Part shown: positions 10,601 to 19,044 of the stretch, one piece after another | How the letters are laid out: each line of letters opens with the position of its first letter | Position numbering within the stretch: the first letter of the stretch is position 1 | Source of the DNA: Azolla pinnata | Lineage: Eukaryota > Streptophyta > Polypodiopsida > Salviniales > Salviniaceae | Length of the DNA stretch: 31,424 bases | Assembly (NCBI GenBank): GCA_037176905.1 | Contig: JBBBWG010003515.1 | Coordinates: forward strand, 1 to 31,424 | Direction of reading: 5' to 3' | Program-made: the position numbers and the translations under genes | The notes under the pieces: model-generated | The model's database searches: none | What the model saw: the letters and a program-made list of their open reading frames with translations, nothing else | What the model was told of the DNA's origin: nothing

Positions 10601-12599
10601 TTTGTAGCTCTTTCACTGTTTGCTCCAAGCCTTTCTCACGCTGTGTTGATATTTCATGCTCTTTTTCCTTCGGTTTGGGTAAACTCTTGTTCTGCTGATC
10701 TTCGAGAGACTTTTCCAGGTCCCTCACTCTTCTCTGCAGAACTTTCTCCCGTTCTGTTCGCAATGTTTCATATTCTTTTTCTTTATTTTTCAAGCTCTGG
10801 ACAGCAAGGTCTAGCTTTTTCTTAAGAGTTTCTCGACCTGCATCTAAAAGATTAACCTGAGCTTTCAGCTTTTCTATCTGCCTAGCCTTGCCTTTCTGCT
10901 GATGATTTTCACCCAAATGTTTGGTTTTTGAAATGTTAAGCTTCCGAATATTCTTTTCCAGCGAATCCACAAGCATTCGGACCTTTCCAAAATCAGTTAA
11001 ACTGCCAGAGGCTAGAGACACCCTCATACTAGCCATGATAGCATGTTGCTCTTGCAACCCATCTTCCAATCTTTTGATTCTCTCATTCGCTAACCGGATT
11101 TTCTTCTTATCCTCTCTCATCTCAATCGATCTTCTTAAATCAAAGTTCGGATCCTGCAAACACTCACTTATGGCTGATTCTCTTCTCTTTGGCGTGGTTA
11201 TCACTACTTTAGGCAATTCCTTATCCATGATATAATCAAATCTTTCATTCTGACTTGCTCCACCAAATTTCCAATGTAGCTCTTTCTGTACATGGGTTTT
11301 TTCTCCAACCATGAAATCCGCAGCTTTCTTCATTGCATGATCCATTCCGTAATCCAGGGAGAATCTCACTTTGTTTACATGGCCAGATCTCTCATCCTTT
11401 TCACGTTTTTTCTTTGTGATTGCATCTTTACAGGTATCCGACTTCTCATCTTGGATTCCATCTGGAACACCATCATGCTTAAGCCTGGCTTGTGGTGAAT
11501 GTCTGCTAGAATTAGTTTCAATTAGGGAATCATGAGCACTTTCTTCATTGTGAGTCTGCTTGCATGTTTCCGTCATGTGGCCTTCCTTTCCTTGCGACTT
11601 CAAGATGCCCTTCTTTACCACAGTAACCTTATGGGAGGAATAGTAGCCATTGTCAACTTCAGCAGACGAATCTTCAAACCTTTGATGATTGGAAGCAGTA
11701 CCTTCTTTGCTGAGCATTTCCTTTCCTTGCGATTTTAATACGTTTTCCTTTACCAGTTTCCTCTCATATGTCTCACTTTCCTCCACATTACCTGCAGAGG
11801 GAGCTTCGTACTCATGCTGAAGCCACCTTAAAACTGCTGCATTTTGATCATGACCGCTATCTTCCAATAGGTGGCCACATTGCAATGATACAACTCCTAC
11901 ATCTCCAGTAACTGTGGCATCATCACCAAAGTCAGATGCAGAAGACAGGGATAGCGCTTTTGCTGATCTCTTTTGTCCAAAATCTTCTGGTGCTTGGACA
12001 ACATTGTGGCCATGATGATCCAAAGGTACAAGATTCAGATCTTCATTAATCCTAGAGTGCTCCTTGACAAATAAAGAGGCCGGAGTAATAATGGTCATTG
12101 ACTTGCCATCGTTTGGACCTTGGCTAAGTTGATGGCTGAAATGATTGACGGACACAAAACCTACATCCTCATTGTTGTTGGGTTGCTCACCATCACATGA
12201 AGCGGCAAAAGGGAATGCTTCCACTGATTTTCTCTTCCCACCACCATCCCTCATGAGGTGGCCTTGATGATAAAAAGATTGATCAGACCATACACCATCT
12301 GTGTCTTTATTAATGCTTGATTTTCCACTGTCAAGTGAAGAGGCCAAGGGATTCATGACAGTTGGCCTTCCAACTGGGATATAACTTTGTTCTTGTTCAA
12401 AGCCATCATTGACACTGTTATTATTCTGGATCTGCTCCAAAACACTGAGGTTTGCATTATCTATGTCTTCTAGGCTCCCCCAGTCCTCTCCTTCCCCAAA
12501 TCCCATCTCATTTTCGACATCAATGATATCTTCAAAGGACTCTACACCGAGAACCTTATGTTCAATGTTCCCATATGCAGTATTCGATTCCATATCCAT
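7626..12599 (-). CDS. Long coiled-coil protein with N-terminal and central internal repeats
   Basis: One uninterrupted exon encodes 1657 residues. The start at 12599 is chosen because an in-frame TAA lies 9 nt upstream and the frame is continuous after it. Residues 1-77 are acidic. Residues 78-252 are four diverged repeats of 43-44 residues, with a core like DVG-V-S-----H. Residues about 280-345 hold two copies of LKSQGKE 45 residues apart. A basic region with KVVITTPKRRES lies near residue 465. A coiled coil runs from about 490 to 1510. Within it, residues about 619-1165 are sixteen copies of a unit like EKALxRRVxELExSL, often followed by DWExKL. The C-terminal 150 residues are basic and probably unstructured. 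There is no signal peptide, membrane span or motor domain. The make-up suggests a filament, scaffold or tether, but the family is not recognised and the function is unknown. Confidence 0.85.
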   Translation of the reverse strand: MDMESNTAYGNIEHKVLGVESFEDIIDVENEMGFGEGEDWGSLEDIDNANLSVLEQIQNNNSVNDGFEQEQSYIPVGRPTVMNPLASSLDSGKSSINKDTDGVWSDQSFYHQGHLMRDGGGKRKSVEAFPFAASCDGEQPNNNEDVGFVSVNHFSHQLSQGPNDGKSMTIITPASLFVKEHSRINEDLNLVPLDHHGHNVVQAPEDFGQKRSAKALSLSSASDFGDDATVTGDVGVVSLQCGHLLEDSGHDQNAAVLRWLQHEYEAPSAGNVEESETYERKLVKENVLKSQGKEMLSKEGTASNHQRFEDSSAEVDNGYYSSHKVTVVKKGILKSQGKEGHMTETCKQTHNEESAHDSLIETNSSRHSPQARLKHDGVPDGIQDEKSDTCKDAITKKKREKDERSGHVNKVRFSLDYGMDHAMKKAADFMVGEKTHVQKELHWKFGGASQNERFDYIMDKELPKVVITTPKRRESAISECLQDPNFDLRRSIEMREDKKKIRLANERIKRLEDGLQEQHAIMASMRVSLASGSLTDFGKVRMLVDSLEKNIRKLNISKTKHLGENHQQKGKARQIEKLKAQVNLLDAGRETLKKKLDLAVQSLKNKEKEYETLRTEREKVLQRRVRDLEKSLEDQQNKSLPKPKEKEHEISTQREKGLEQTVKELQKSVEDWKSKFMRSKSKTKEHAILAKEREKALERRVKELEKFLDDLFTTHIPEGSRQKGREHGALMNERGKILEGRVSDLEKYIEDWPSQHVFESSKLKEKDEKELITEHEKSLEQRVMELENFLHESSKLKETGHDALVTEREIVLQRRVQELEISLHESSNSKQKEYEVLIMERENALQRRVKELEISLSQISKSKERECEALIVEREKALQGRVMELEKSLDDWEAKLSLQSSEREKVLEQKFIELEKSLNDWEVKLSSEREKALEGRLRELEQCVDDWETRNVVACSKQEKYLQRRVNELENSLEVLENKLILHGSKGEEQVHKSWTVENDLERKVKEIGKCFLENSKSEEREHDALPTEQEKALEKRVKELEISLEGWESQIAVESSEKKYLESRVKQLEAYLKGQDKEPVCVSSESKEKEYEGFTTEQEKALQRGDLTLSVEQEKALDRRVTELEKSLEVWETKFERSKAKERGYDADRENALERRVQELEKFLEDWDIKLKKIECDFASETNALEEKSTTCKVDWNSKTQTWALKLKDRETEVTRLKALENALVECSVSCSKSLEKLKNETVALVRELMGKDAGRIVDERDPTQEMKIPTSYSEEMTAVEMIQKIETGINHVHNVLCETSSELRGKHCSWSQDPREESQCLDEKVAQTLGLMATLKQEMKAKEDAIKAENKKYALMVAEKTKQVEALENQLTEKEQDMESFVQELKDEVSLLNKELEREHKERSRLLNELHSQGDAQRMLRGALKEQDKIDVLNEKLEEMKKVLFLKDKRIMSLEEDVKEKAALLVQERQKWTMAIKEVKQKAARTILRFARGKENGLLEHLRERRKAQREAEEESIDASKAVDDNQNATEEKEHTCITMNNNLQTHVGVKPSDERTPHSFKLDISRVSTHSADLSVYGDMKNYIEPNSAKLKPESRSVRRKELKVIPRAYCIEGMDSYEKPNSEFSEMKQDSKREIFKLLQRKRWYEEKQSERT
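9105..10745 (-). repeat. Internal repeat array encoding sixteen coiled-coil units
   Basis: This part of the coiled-coil gene encodes the RRVxELExSL units, spaced mostly 26-41 codons apart. The DNA copies have diverged, for example in the CTCGAG-type codons for ELE, so expansion is old. The repeats give long open frames on the opposite strand that should not be taken as genes. Confidence 0.85.
11844..12368 (-). repeat. Four-copy 44-codon repeat in the coiled-coil gene
   Basis: Residues 78-121, 122-165, 166-209 and 210-252 align end to end with no gaps except one residue in the last copy. Shared positions include Lys-Arg/Ser at the start of copies 2-4, Asp-Val/Leu in the middle, and a histidine about 12-16 residues before the end. 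These repeats are separate from the coiled-coil repeats downstream. Confidence 0.65.
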
Positions 12600-13195
12600 T
12601 CCTTCTTACATAGTCTTGCCTCCATGAACCAAACAAAGTTCTTTTCAAATGGCCTAGTGAACATCTTTTATGAATGCCTTCTGCCTCATAGAATCCCATC
12701 TACCTCTTCTTGAATCAAGTAGATCACTTCGTAAATGACCTGATGAAAATCCTTGCGCACCTTTCACTTTACACGATCTAATCAACATCATTTATAATCA
12801 TATTGACAGGATCTTCTTTATGAATCGAATCAACCACTTTTGATTGACCAATGAAAGCGACTGTTCATCTTCTACAATCAATTTAGAATGGTCCTGCTAA
12901 CATGAACCATAAAAAGGCATGGTTTTACCCAATTTGTTCTGTCCCACATGTTTCGACTTTTCCTCCCTTCTGAACCATGAAAATTGTAATCCAGTGCATC
13001 CACAAGCTCCTAAACCAAGCATTCGAACGACTTCGAACGTAGTAACCGAGGTAGATCCTTTCTCCAAAATTCTCGCACCATTCGAATCGCATCTCCATCC
13101 CGTCCTACAATCTCAGCCTTCTCTGAGAGGGAGGCTTCCACAACTCAAACGATTTCATCCGGGAGCAAGCCGAGACGTTTTCCCCTCATGTGCTC

Positions 13196-13640
13196 TCATC
13201 TATTGCATTTCTCCACAGTTGGGATCATCCTCGAGTTCCATCCAACTCGAGGTCTCAGCTTTGCCGCTGAAAACCATATGCACATAAGACACGTAGGGTT
13301 TTGGAGGTTGGTGGGGGCGAGGAGGGCTTCTAGAAACTGGTTTTAAGGAGGACTTTCAGCAGTAGGGTTTCTGAGTTTACGGTGTTTGCGAGAATCAAAG
13401 AAAGAGAAAAGAGAGGAAGGAGAACCTGTGATGAGCCCAGAGAGGGCAGCGGCGGAGGCGGCGGAGTGAAGAGTCCGGGCGTCCAGGCGGCCTGCTCGGG
13501 GATGCCGCTTGGCTCGAATCCATTTCTCTTGAAAACCAATTTCTACAATGAAAACTAACTTCTTCTGTTTTTTAGCATCTCCGGAACGTACCCCTCCTCC
13601 GCGTTTGCCAGAATCTGCAGACATACCCTCCCAACTCAAC
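13196..13640 (-). other. Candidate upstream exons: 5' leader of the coiled-coil gene or a small 89-residue ORF
   Basis: Read on the minus strand, an ATG at 13624 opens a frame that reaches a good donor, ATCACAG|GTTCTC, with the exon ending at 13426. An acceptor GGTTTTCAG|CGGC follows after 159 nt, with the next exon starting at 13266. Joined, the frame stops at 13196 after 89 residues. The peptide is basic and I do not recognise it. The GC-rich composition and position suggest the transcription start region of the coiled-coil gene, with this frame acting as an upstream ORF. It could also be a separate small gene. Transcript evidence is missing, and 12600-13195 shows only uORF-size frames. Confidence 0.35.
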
Positions 13641-13699
13641 TCAGATTCAACTGGCTCATAATGTCTGTCAAGTCACTTGAATAATACCTTCATATGTAT

Positions 13700-14950
13700 G
13701 CATACGTAATCGACCATACACAATGGTCTAGGGGCGAAGTCCAACTGGTCCAGTTATGTGAGGGTATGATATTGATCGATAGCCGTCGTCATCATCTCTG
13801 GCATCTAAATTTGTCAAGACTTTGTTATCTCTTCCATCTCACACTTTGTCGCCCAACTGACAACAACGAGGTTCATTGTAGGACAAACGGGCAGGTGATG
13901 CATGAAAAGGAAAGTTGTACTTGCTAGTAAAGCCGGGGGTAAGGGTGTACTATGCATTCTAACAACGAATTAAGGTATTTTTATTAGTAAAAGGACATCA
14001 AATTGGTTTTTAATGATGGAAACGATGAGGAACAGCGGTGATGGTGTTGTGGAAATCAATGAGGATGCATGAAAGCTAAGGTAGGACCCGAGGTCTACAA
14101 CCAAAGGATATCACACGATTATAGATTCGTTTATAAGAAATTAGAACTACAAAATATCATAGGTCCATTACACAGCAAACGATTACAATAATTCCTAGAT
14201 TTGGGAGTAGAACAAATGAGCTTATTGAGATCTAGTTTTCTCGAATTGAGATTTTGATTTCTCATACGAGGGTTTCTAGTTTAGAGAGTTATTAGGCTTG
14301 GATTGGATTTGATTAGGGGTTTCTATAGAGACTAGTTTTTAGGGTTATTGTCTTAGATGTTTGAGATGGGGCTCCCCTTCTCCAAATTAGGATTATGGTT
14401 TTGTGGATTTAGATTTTGAAGAGAAATTAGGGTAAGGTTTTTAGATTGAGCAAAAAATATGATTCAGCTTTTGGCTTTTGAGGATTTAGGGTTAGGGTTT
14501 CAAAGCTTATTCTACTTTCCCCGCAATATGCTCTCTCCTTTCATAATGAGGGCTTAAGGATCCTTATCCAAGATCTCTATATCAAATTGTAGTTTCACTA
14601 CAGTTGCATGAAAAACTTGAGTTTGCATGGAGTTGCATATGACTAAAAATTGCATAGAACTCCAACTAAAACATGACTAAAGTTGGAACTTAGAGTATAG
14701 GAGTGAACTGAGAGTTCACTAAAAGTAACCACTTCCTCTTTTGTAGGAAATAAGTCTCCTCTGAGTATTTCAAGGGCTCCTTTGTGGAATTCGAAGGAAA
14801 TTGAAACCTCAAATCCGAGAAATTGGGTCTCAATAAGCTCATGAGTTACACTCCCAAATCTTGGAATTATTGTCATAGAAAATTTGAGATCGATGGATCC
14901 TTGTCACAGAAGTGTGTGCGCACTGCGCGGTTGTGAGCGAGCAATGCGGT
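13700..14950. other. Region without a supported gene
   Basis: AT-rich sequence with scattered TTAGGGTT and GGGTTTCTAG words, the best being TTTAGGGTTAGGGTTT near 14487. These are too few and irregular to be a telomere relic. No frame here carries recognisable domains. Confidence 0.6.
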
Positions 14951-14963
14951 CTAAGATGAGAAC

Positions 14964-14966
<3 letters not shown>

Positions 14967-15011
<45 letters not shown>
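14967..15011. repeat. (GA)n microsatellite
   Basis: More than twenty GA dinucleotides with one early interruption. It lies near the far side of the presumed LTR of the copia element. Confidence 0.95.
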
Positions 15012-15013
<2 letters not shown>

Positions 15014-15103
15014 AATGCACAAAGAACAGAAAATATTTTCACCTAAATTGTTTGATTCGACCTTTATAATTCGACCTCCTCCTCGTTCTGTTACATCTAT
15101 CAG

Positions 15104-15527
15104 TGTTCCTCTGGCCGTTGTCCTCTCGTGCTACTTTGCTGTTATTGTTGCTCACCCAATGCATGCGGCTCCTTCTCTTCATGGAGCTTCCTTGGCTCTA
15201 CCTATCTACCTTTGTTGCTCCCTCAAGCCAATGCGGATCTTTTGTGCTTGATGCTCCTTGAGATCCTCTATAGCTCGTACAACTTCATTTTCTCGTTATG
15301 TTATATATGTTGTTGTGTTCCTCTAGCCGTTGTCCTCTTGCGCCACTTCGCTGCTGCTACTGCTCACCCAATGCATGTGGCTCCTCTTCACGGAGCTTCC
15401 TTGGCTCTATCCACCTTCGTTGCTCACTCAAGCCATTGCCGACCTTTTGTGCTTGATGCTCCTCGAGATCCTCTGGCTCATACAGCTTCATTTGCTCTCG
15501 TAGCTTCTAGCTAGTGGTCACGTGGTC
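15104..15527. repeat. Two-copy 212-bp tandem repeat
   Basis: TGTTCCTCTGGCCGTTGTCC at 15104 recurs as TGTTCCTCTAGCCGTTGTCC at 15316. The copies stay alignable through CACCCAATGCATG, GGAGCTTCCTTGGCTCTA, and a GATGCTCCT-GAGATCCTCT end. It probably lies inside LTR-derived DNA of the neighbouring copia element, but without a second LTR this cannot be shown from this window. Confidence 0.8.
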
Positions 15528-16205
15528 TACGCCCTTCGCATAGTTGTCCTCCACTCACTAGATCTTGTTTTCGAGGTCCCAACAATCTAACGCGTGCCCT
15601 TAGCTGTTGTTGCCCCTCTTGCTTTGGCTTTGCTCCAACAACTCCTACGGTCTGTAATCTTCTTGTAGTTGCCACAGGGGATGCTCGTTTATTGTTGTCG
15701 GCGAGCTGCCACGCAAGTTTTGGTGACGCTGAATTATTATCGCGGACATGCATTTTCGTGTCACATGTTGTATCGCGATGGAGCAAGGATTTGTTGCGCT
15801 CCGGATCGAATAGCATGGACAGCAATGGAAGAAGAAGAAGGAGCGCTGCTCCTTGGGCGAGTTGCAAGTAGATGTGCACAGTAGAAAAAGGGGGCGAACA
15901 ACAGACCAAAAGAACGGATACCAAATCTGTTATTCAGCAGAAGGGAAGATGCAACAGAGGAGGGAGCAGTAGAATGCTGCTGGAGAGAGGAGAAAGCCCA
16001 GCGAAAAGGCCGGCCGGCTGCAGAGAGGTGGTTGCAGGGAGGACGGCTGTAGGGAGGACGGGTGGCTACTGCTGCCCGTCTGTTGTTCTCTTTTCCCTCT
16101 CTACATCTATCTCTCTCGCTCTCTCTCCACATAGTACTAAGTGAGAGAGACCAGTATTTGGCCTTTTCACAGTTAGTATATGTATAGAGAGATACATATA
16201 CAACA
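15510..16205 (-). mobile_element. Presumed 3' LTR of the copia element (far end undefined)
   Basis: On the minus strand the sequence after the polypurine tract begins TGTTGTATATGTATC, a normal copia LTR start. The far end cannot be fixed because no second LTR is present; the given limit is only a guess. Composition is rich in CTCTC and GC-rich blocks. A 137-residue minus frame at 15511-15924 and overlapping frames are taken as chance. Confidence 0.5.
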
Positions 16206-16316
16206 ATCTCCCACTAAAGGCCTAATGGAAGGTTAGACAATACGAGACCTAGACCTATACCTTCCACCTAATGGGCATGTTACACAATGTACATGACAAA
16301 TGTGTAACGCAAGACA

Positions 16317-16826
16317 CTAAGTGATCCGCATCAACTGACAACAATGCTCCAAAGCATCCTGTGGTAAGGCCTTAGTCAATGCATATGCGACATTTTCACG
16401 AGAGGCAACCTTCTCAAGTCTAACGCAACCATTAGCTATGCATTCCCGTATGAAGTGATATCGCACTCCAACGTGTTTGGTCTTCGCATGATATACCGGA
16501 TTTTTAGCCAAAGTAATGCCACTCTGACTGTCACAAAACGATTTGGGTACATGCTGAGGTATACCCATGTTACAAGCTAGTCGGGAAAGCCATACTGCTT
16601 CCTTACATGCCTCACTAGCTGGTACATACTCTGCTTCTGTAGTTGATAATGCAACACATTCTTGAAGACGAGATCTCCAAGCAATGGCACCTCCCATAGT
16701 CTGCAAAATGTACCCAGAAGTAGATTTTCTACTATCAGCACATCCGGCATAATCTGAATCTGTGTATCCTATGATAGAGACATCCCCTCTACCCAGACAC
16801 AAGCATTTATCCTTAGTGCCACTTAG
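16317..16826 (-). pseudogene. Copia RNase H fragment
   Basis: The frame has the copia RNase H signature: TDSDYAGCADSRKSTSG, then STTEAEY, then KTKHVGVRYHFIRE, ending in a stop at 16317. The sequence upstream of GRGDVS still reads YLSGTKDKCLCLG, the normal lead-in after the reverse transcriptase, so this is where the deletion rejoins the element. RNase H normally degrades the RNA strand of the RNA-DNA hybrid. This copy is out of frame with the part before it. Confidence 0.92.
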
Positions 16827-16828
16827 AT

Positions 16829-17783
16829 ATCCCCTTTACATCCATTTGGACTAATTCCAAGTCCTGATTTGCAGCCAATGCAAGCAACATACATAATGTA
16901 GTCATCTTGACTACAGGACAGAAGATTTCATCAAAATCAACTCCATGTTCTTGCCTAAAACCTTTTGCTACCAAACGCGCTTTATACTTTGGAGAAGCAC
17001 TATCAGACATATACTTGTACTTATATACATACTTGCACGGTAATGCTTTCCTATCCTTTGGCAGAGGTACCAAATCCCAAGTACCATTCTTATGAATACT
17101 ATCCAATTCATTTCGCATGGCATGCTCCCACTTAACATGATCACTAGCCAAAATAGCTTCCTTATAACAAGGGGGCTCATTTGCATCTGTTAACATCACA
17201 TAATTTGTGAACCTAACAGGTGGTTTCGAGACACGGGCGGATCGTCTCATTGGTTCCTCAATTAGAGCCGGAATGTTCTCAGGTTCTAAGAATATATCAT
17301 CATTTTGAACATCCTCATATGGGTGAGCATGTGAAGGACTGTTTGGCATAGAACTATCTGGCATACGACTATTCGACATAAGAGTGGGATCATTCTTTTG
17401 CACACAAATAGAAGGTGTAACATCTTGAAACACCCCTCTTCTCACTTCCACTTCCTTATTGGGTTGTTTATGCATAACCTTTTCATTAAAAACAACATCA
17501 CTGCTTCTAACTATTGTGCGCGTTTTAGGATCCCACAAACGATATCCAAATTGACCGTCAGTGCCATAACCAAGGAAAATACATTTTCTGCTTTTGAAAT
17601 CTAGTTTTTGCCGTAACTGTTTGGGAACATAAACATATGCTTCACATCCAAACACTCTAATATGATCATAGTTTGGGGCTTTTCCTGTCCATAACTCTTG
17701 CGCCACTTTCAAGCCTTTGGCAGTACTAGGTGATAGGTTAATCACATAAACTGCAGTCCGAACTGCTTCAGCCCAAAACCCCG
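16829..17783 (-). pseudogene. Copia integrase C-terminus and reverse transcriptase N-terminus
   Basis: The frame carries the end of the integrase core and its C-terminal part (FWAEAV, then RVFGCEAYVYVP and FLGYGTDG). A variable linker follows, then the start of reverse transcriptase: WDLVPLPKDRKALPCKYVYK, KARLVAKGFRQEHGVDF and VVKMTTLCMLLALAA. It ends just after LVQMDVK. The palm core with the catalytic YVDD motif is absent. The true N-terminal side is cut by a frameshift around 17776-17786, in a run of G and T. Confidence 0.92.
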
Positions 17784-18060
17784 CGGAAGATTTGCATGAT
17801 GAAGCATAGAAACGACTCTGTCCTGAATGGTTCTATTCATCCTTTCTGCTACACCATTTTGTATTGGAGTGTAAGGTGCGAAAAACTCCCCACTAATACC
17901 TCTAGACTCGCAAAAATCTCTGAATTCATGAGAAGTGTACTCACCACTATTATCAGAACGTAAAGCCTTGAGCTTTATACCCTTTTCAGTCTCAACCGAG
18001 ACAAGCCATTTTCCGAAAGTAGAGTACACATCGCCCTTTTGATTTATGGGATACACCCAA
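17742..18060 (-). pseudogene. Copia integrase catalytic core fragment
   Basis: The frame contains LRSDNSGEYTS, with a catalytic Asp, and YTPIQNGVAERMNRTI, with the catalytic Glu, in copia-type context. Just upstream, FIDDATRK is readable in a different frame. A missing T near 18058 (GTTGGG for an expected GTTTGGG) explains the break. Downstream, a second frameshift separates it from FWAEAV. Confidence 0.92.
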
Positions 18061-18347
18061 CCTTTCTAGTGGCATCATCAATGAATGTAACAAAATACAT
18101 GGCACCACCCAACGATCTGGTAGGCATAGGACCACATACATCTGTATAAACCAAATCTAAGGGATGAGTAGAGGAGTTAGAGTTAATATTCTGATGCACA
18201 CTTTTAGTTTATTTACCATACTGACAATGTTCACAAACTGAAAAAATTTGAGAATGATAATGTAGGCAAATAACCAAAACGCGATAAAGTTTCCATTCCA
18301 GTACGAGACATGTGGCCTAAGCGACCATGCTAGATACAAGTCATAGA

Positions 18348-18608
18348 CTATTCCGTAACAGTCAAACGATGCTCTTTCTGATGAACAACTAAGGGATAAA
18401 GTGAGCCAACTTTGTTCCCTTTGGCAATAACCATATTCCCTTTCGTAATACAAAAGGATTGGGAAGCAAATACCACCTTGAAACCAATGTCATCAAGTTG
18501 TCCAACAGACATCAGTCTACGAGTTAGCTCAGGCACATGGTGTACATTTTGTACAGTAAACTGACAGCTATCAAAAAACTGTACCATGACATCCCCAATG
18601 CCAATCAC
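18348..18608 (-). pseudogene. Copia GAG-pre-integrase fragment
   Basis: The segment GIGDVMVQFFD through VPELTRRLMSVGQLDDIGF to GNKVGSLYPLV is the typical link between the copia protease and the integrase zinc region. After a stop near 18348 the zinc-region motif continues out of frame as HGRLGHMSRTGMETLSR. The 5' limit near 18620 is where similarity to the element stops. Confidence 0.88.
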
Positions 18609-18624
18609 ATCACACTGGTGTATG

Positions 18625-19040
18625 CTACGTATTTTTGAAAATATTCAATAAAAAGTTTATAAATATGTATAATCGTTACATACAGTAAATACGAGTTAAA
18701 CATGTTAAATATGGTTTAAATATGTTAAATACATTAAAGTACATTGAATTATTATAGAAATTAACAGATAATTAAACCTACATTATACATATCACTAAAC
18801 GTTTTCATGTTGTATTTCCTGGCATTGATAACTTAGTAAAATCTTAAATTAAAAAAATTAGAATTTAAATTTAAATTTATAGAATGACTAATATTCACTT
18901 CAAAAACAATTTAATTTAAGAATGACTAGTTTAAGCTTTGGCTTAAAAATAAGGTAGTTCCAAGACATTAAATACGTGTGAAATACATGTAAGTATATTC
19001 TAAAACGTATTTTGTTTATTATTCTGTAAGGGCATAGTGA
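18625..19040. other. AT-rich spacer between copia and the lectin gene
   Basis: It contains repeated words such as GTTAAATA(T/C) at 18700-18735 and no supported gene. The 3' UTR of the lectin gene should start here on the minus strand. Confidence 0.6.
19015..19020 (-). terminator. Poly(A) signal of the lectin-aerolysin gene
   Basis: AATAAA on the minus strand lies 25 nt after the stop codon at 19045-19047, so the 3' UTR would be very short. Other signals may exist farther on. Confidence 0.45.
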
Positions 19041-19044
19041 TGGA

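Larger units (their letters stand above)
16205..18620 (-). mobile_element. Decayed Ty1/copia retrotransposon, 5' truncated and internally deleted
   Basis: Read on the minus strand, the order is GAG-pre-integrase, integrase, start of reverse transcriptase, RNase H, stop, polypurine tract and 3' LTR, which is the copia order. The polypurine tract AGTGGGAGAT at about 16207-16216 is followed by TGTTG, the LTR start, at 16205. Gag, most of the protease, the 5' LTR and the primer-binding site are missing, and similarity ends near 18620. At least two frameshifts (about 17780 and 18058), several stops between 18060 and 18350, and a large deletion near 16830 make it inactive. Target-site duplication cannot be checked because the 5' end is gone. 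Confidence 0.92.

Noticed and set aside
8017..10825. Many plus-strand open frames, rich in Ser/Phe, opposite the coiled-coil gene
   Set aside because: They mirror the codons of the minus-strand repeats and show no domain of their own.
14481..14502. TTTAGGG-like words as a telomere relic
   Set aside because: Two units at most, with no array.
14884..15069. Glu-Arg repeat frame
   Set aside because: A translated (GA)n microsatellite.
15511..16144. Overlapping frames of 90-137 codons in the LTR region
   Set aside because: LTR sequence is not expected to code, and the frames have no recognisable content.
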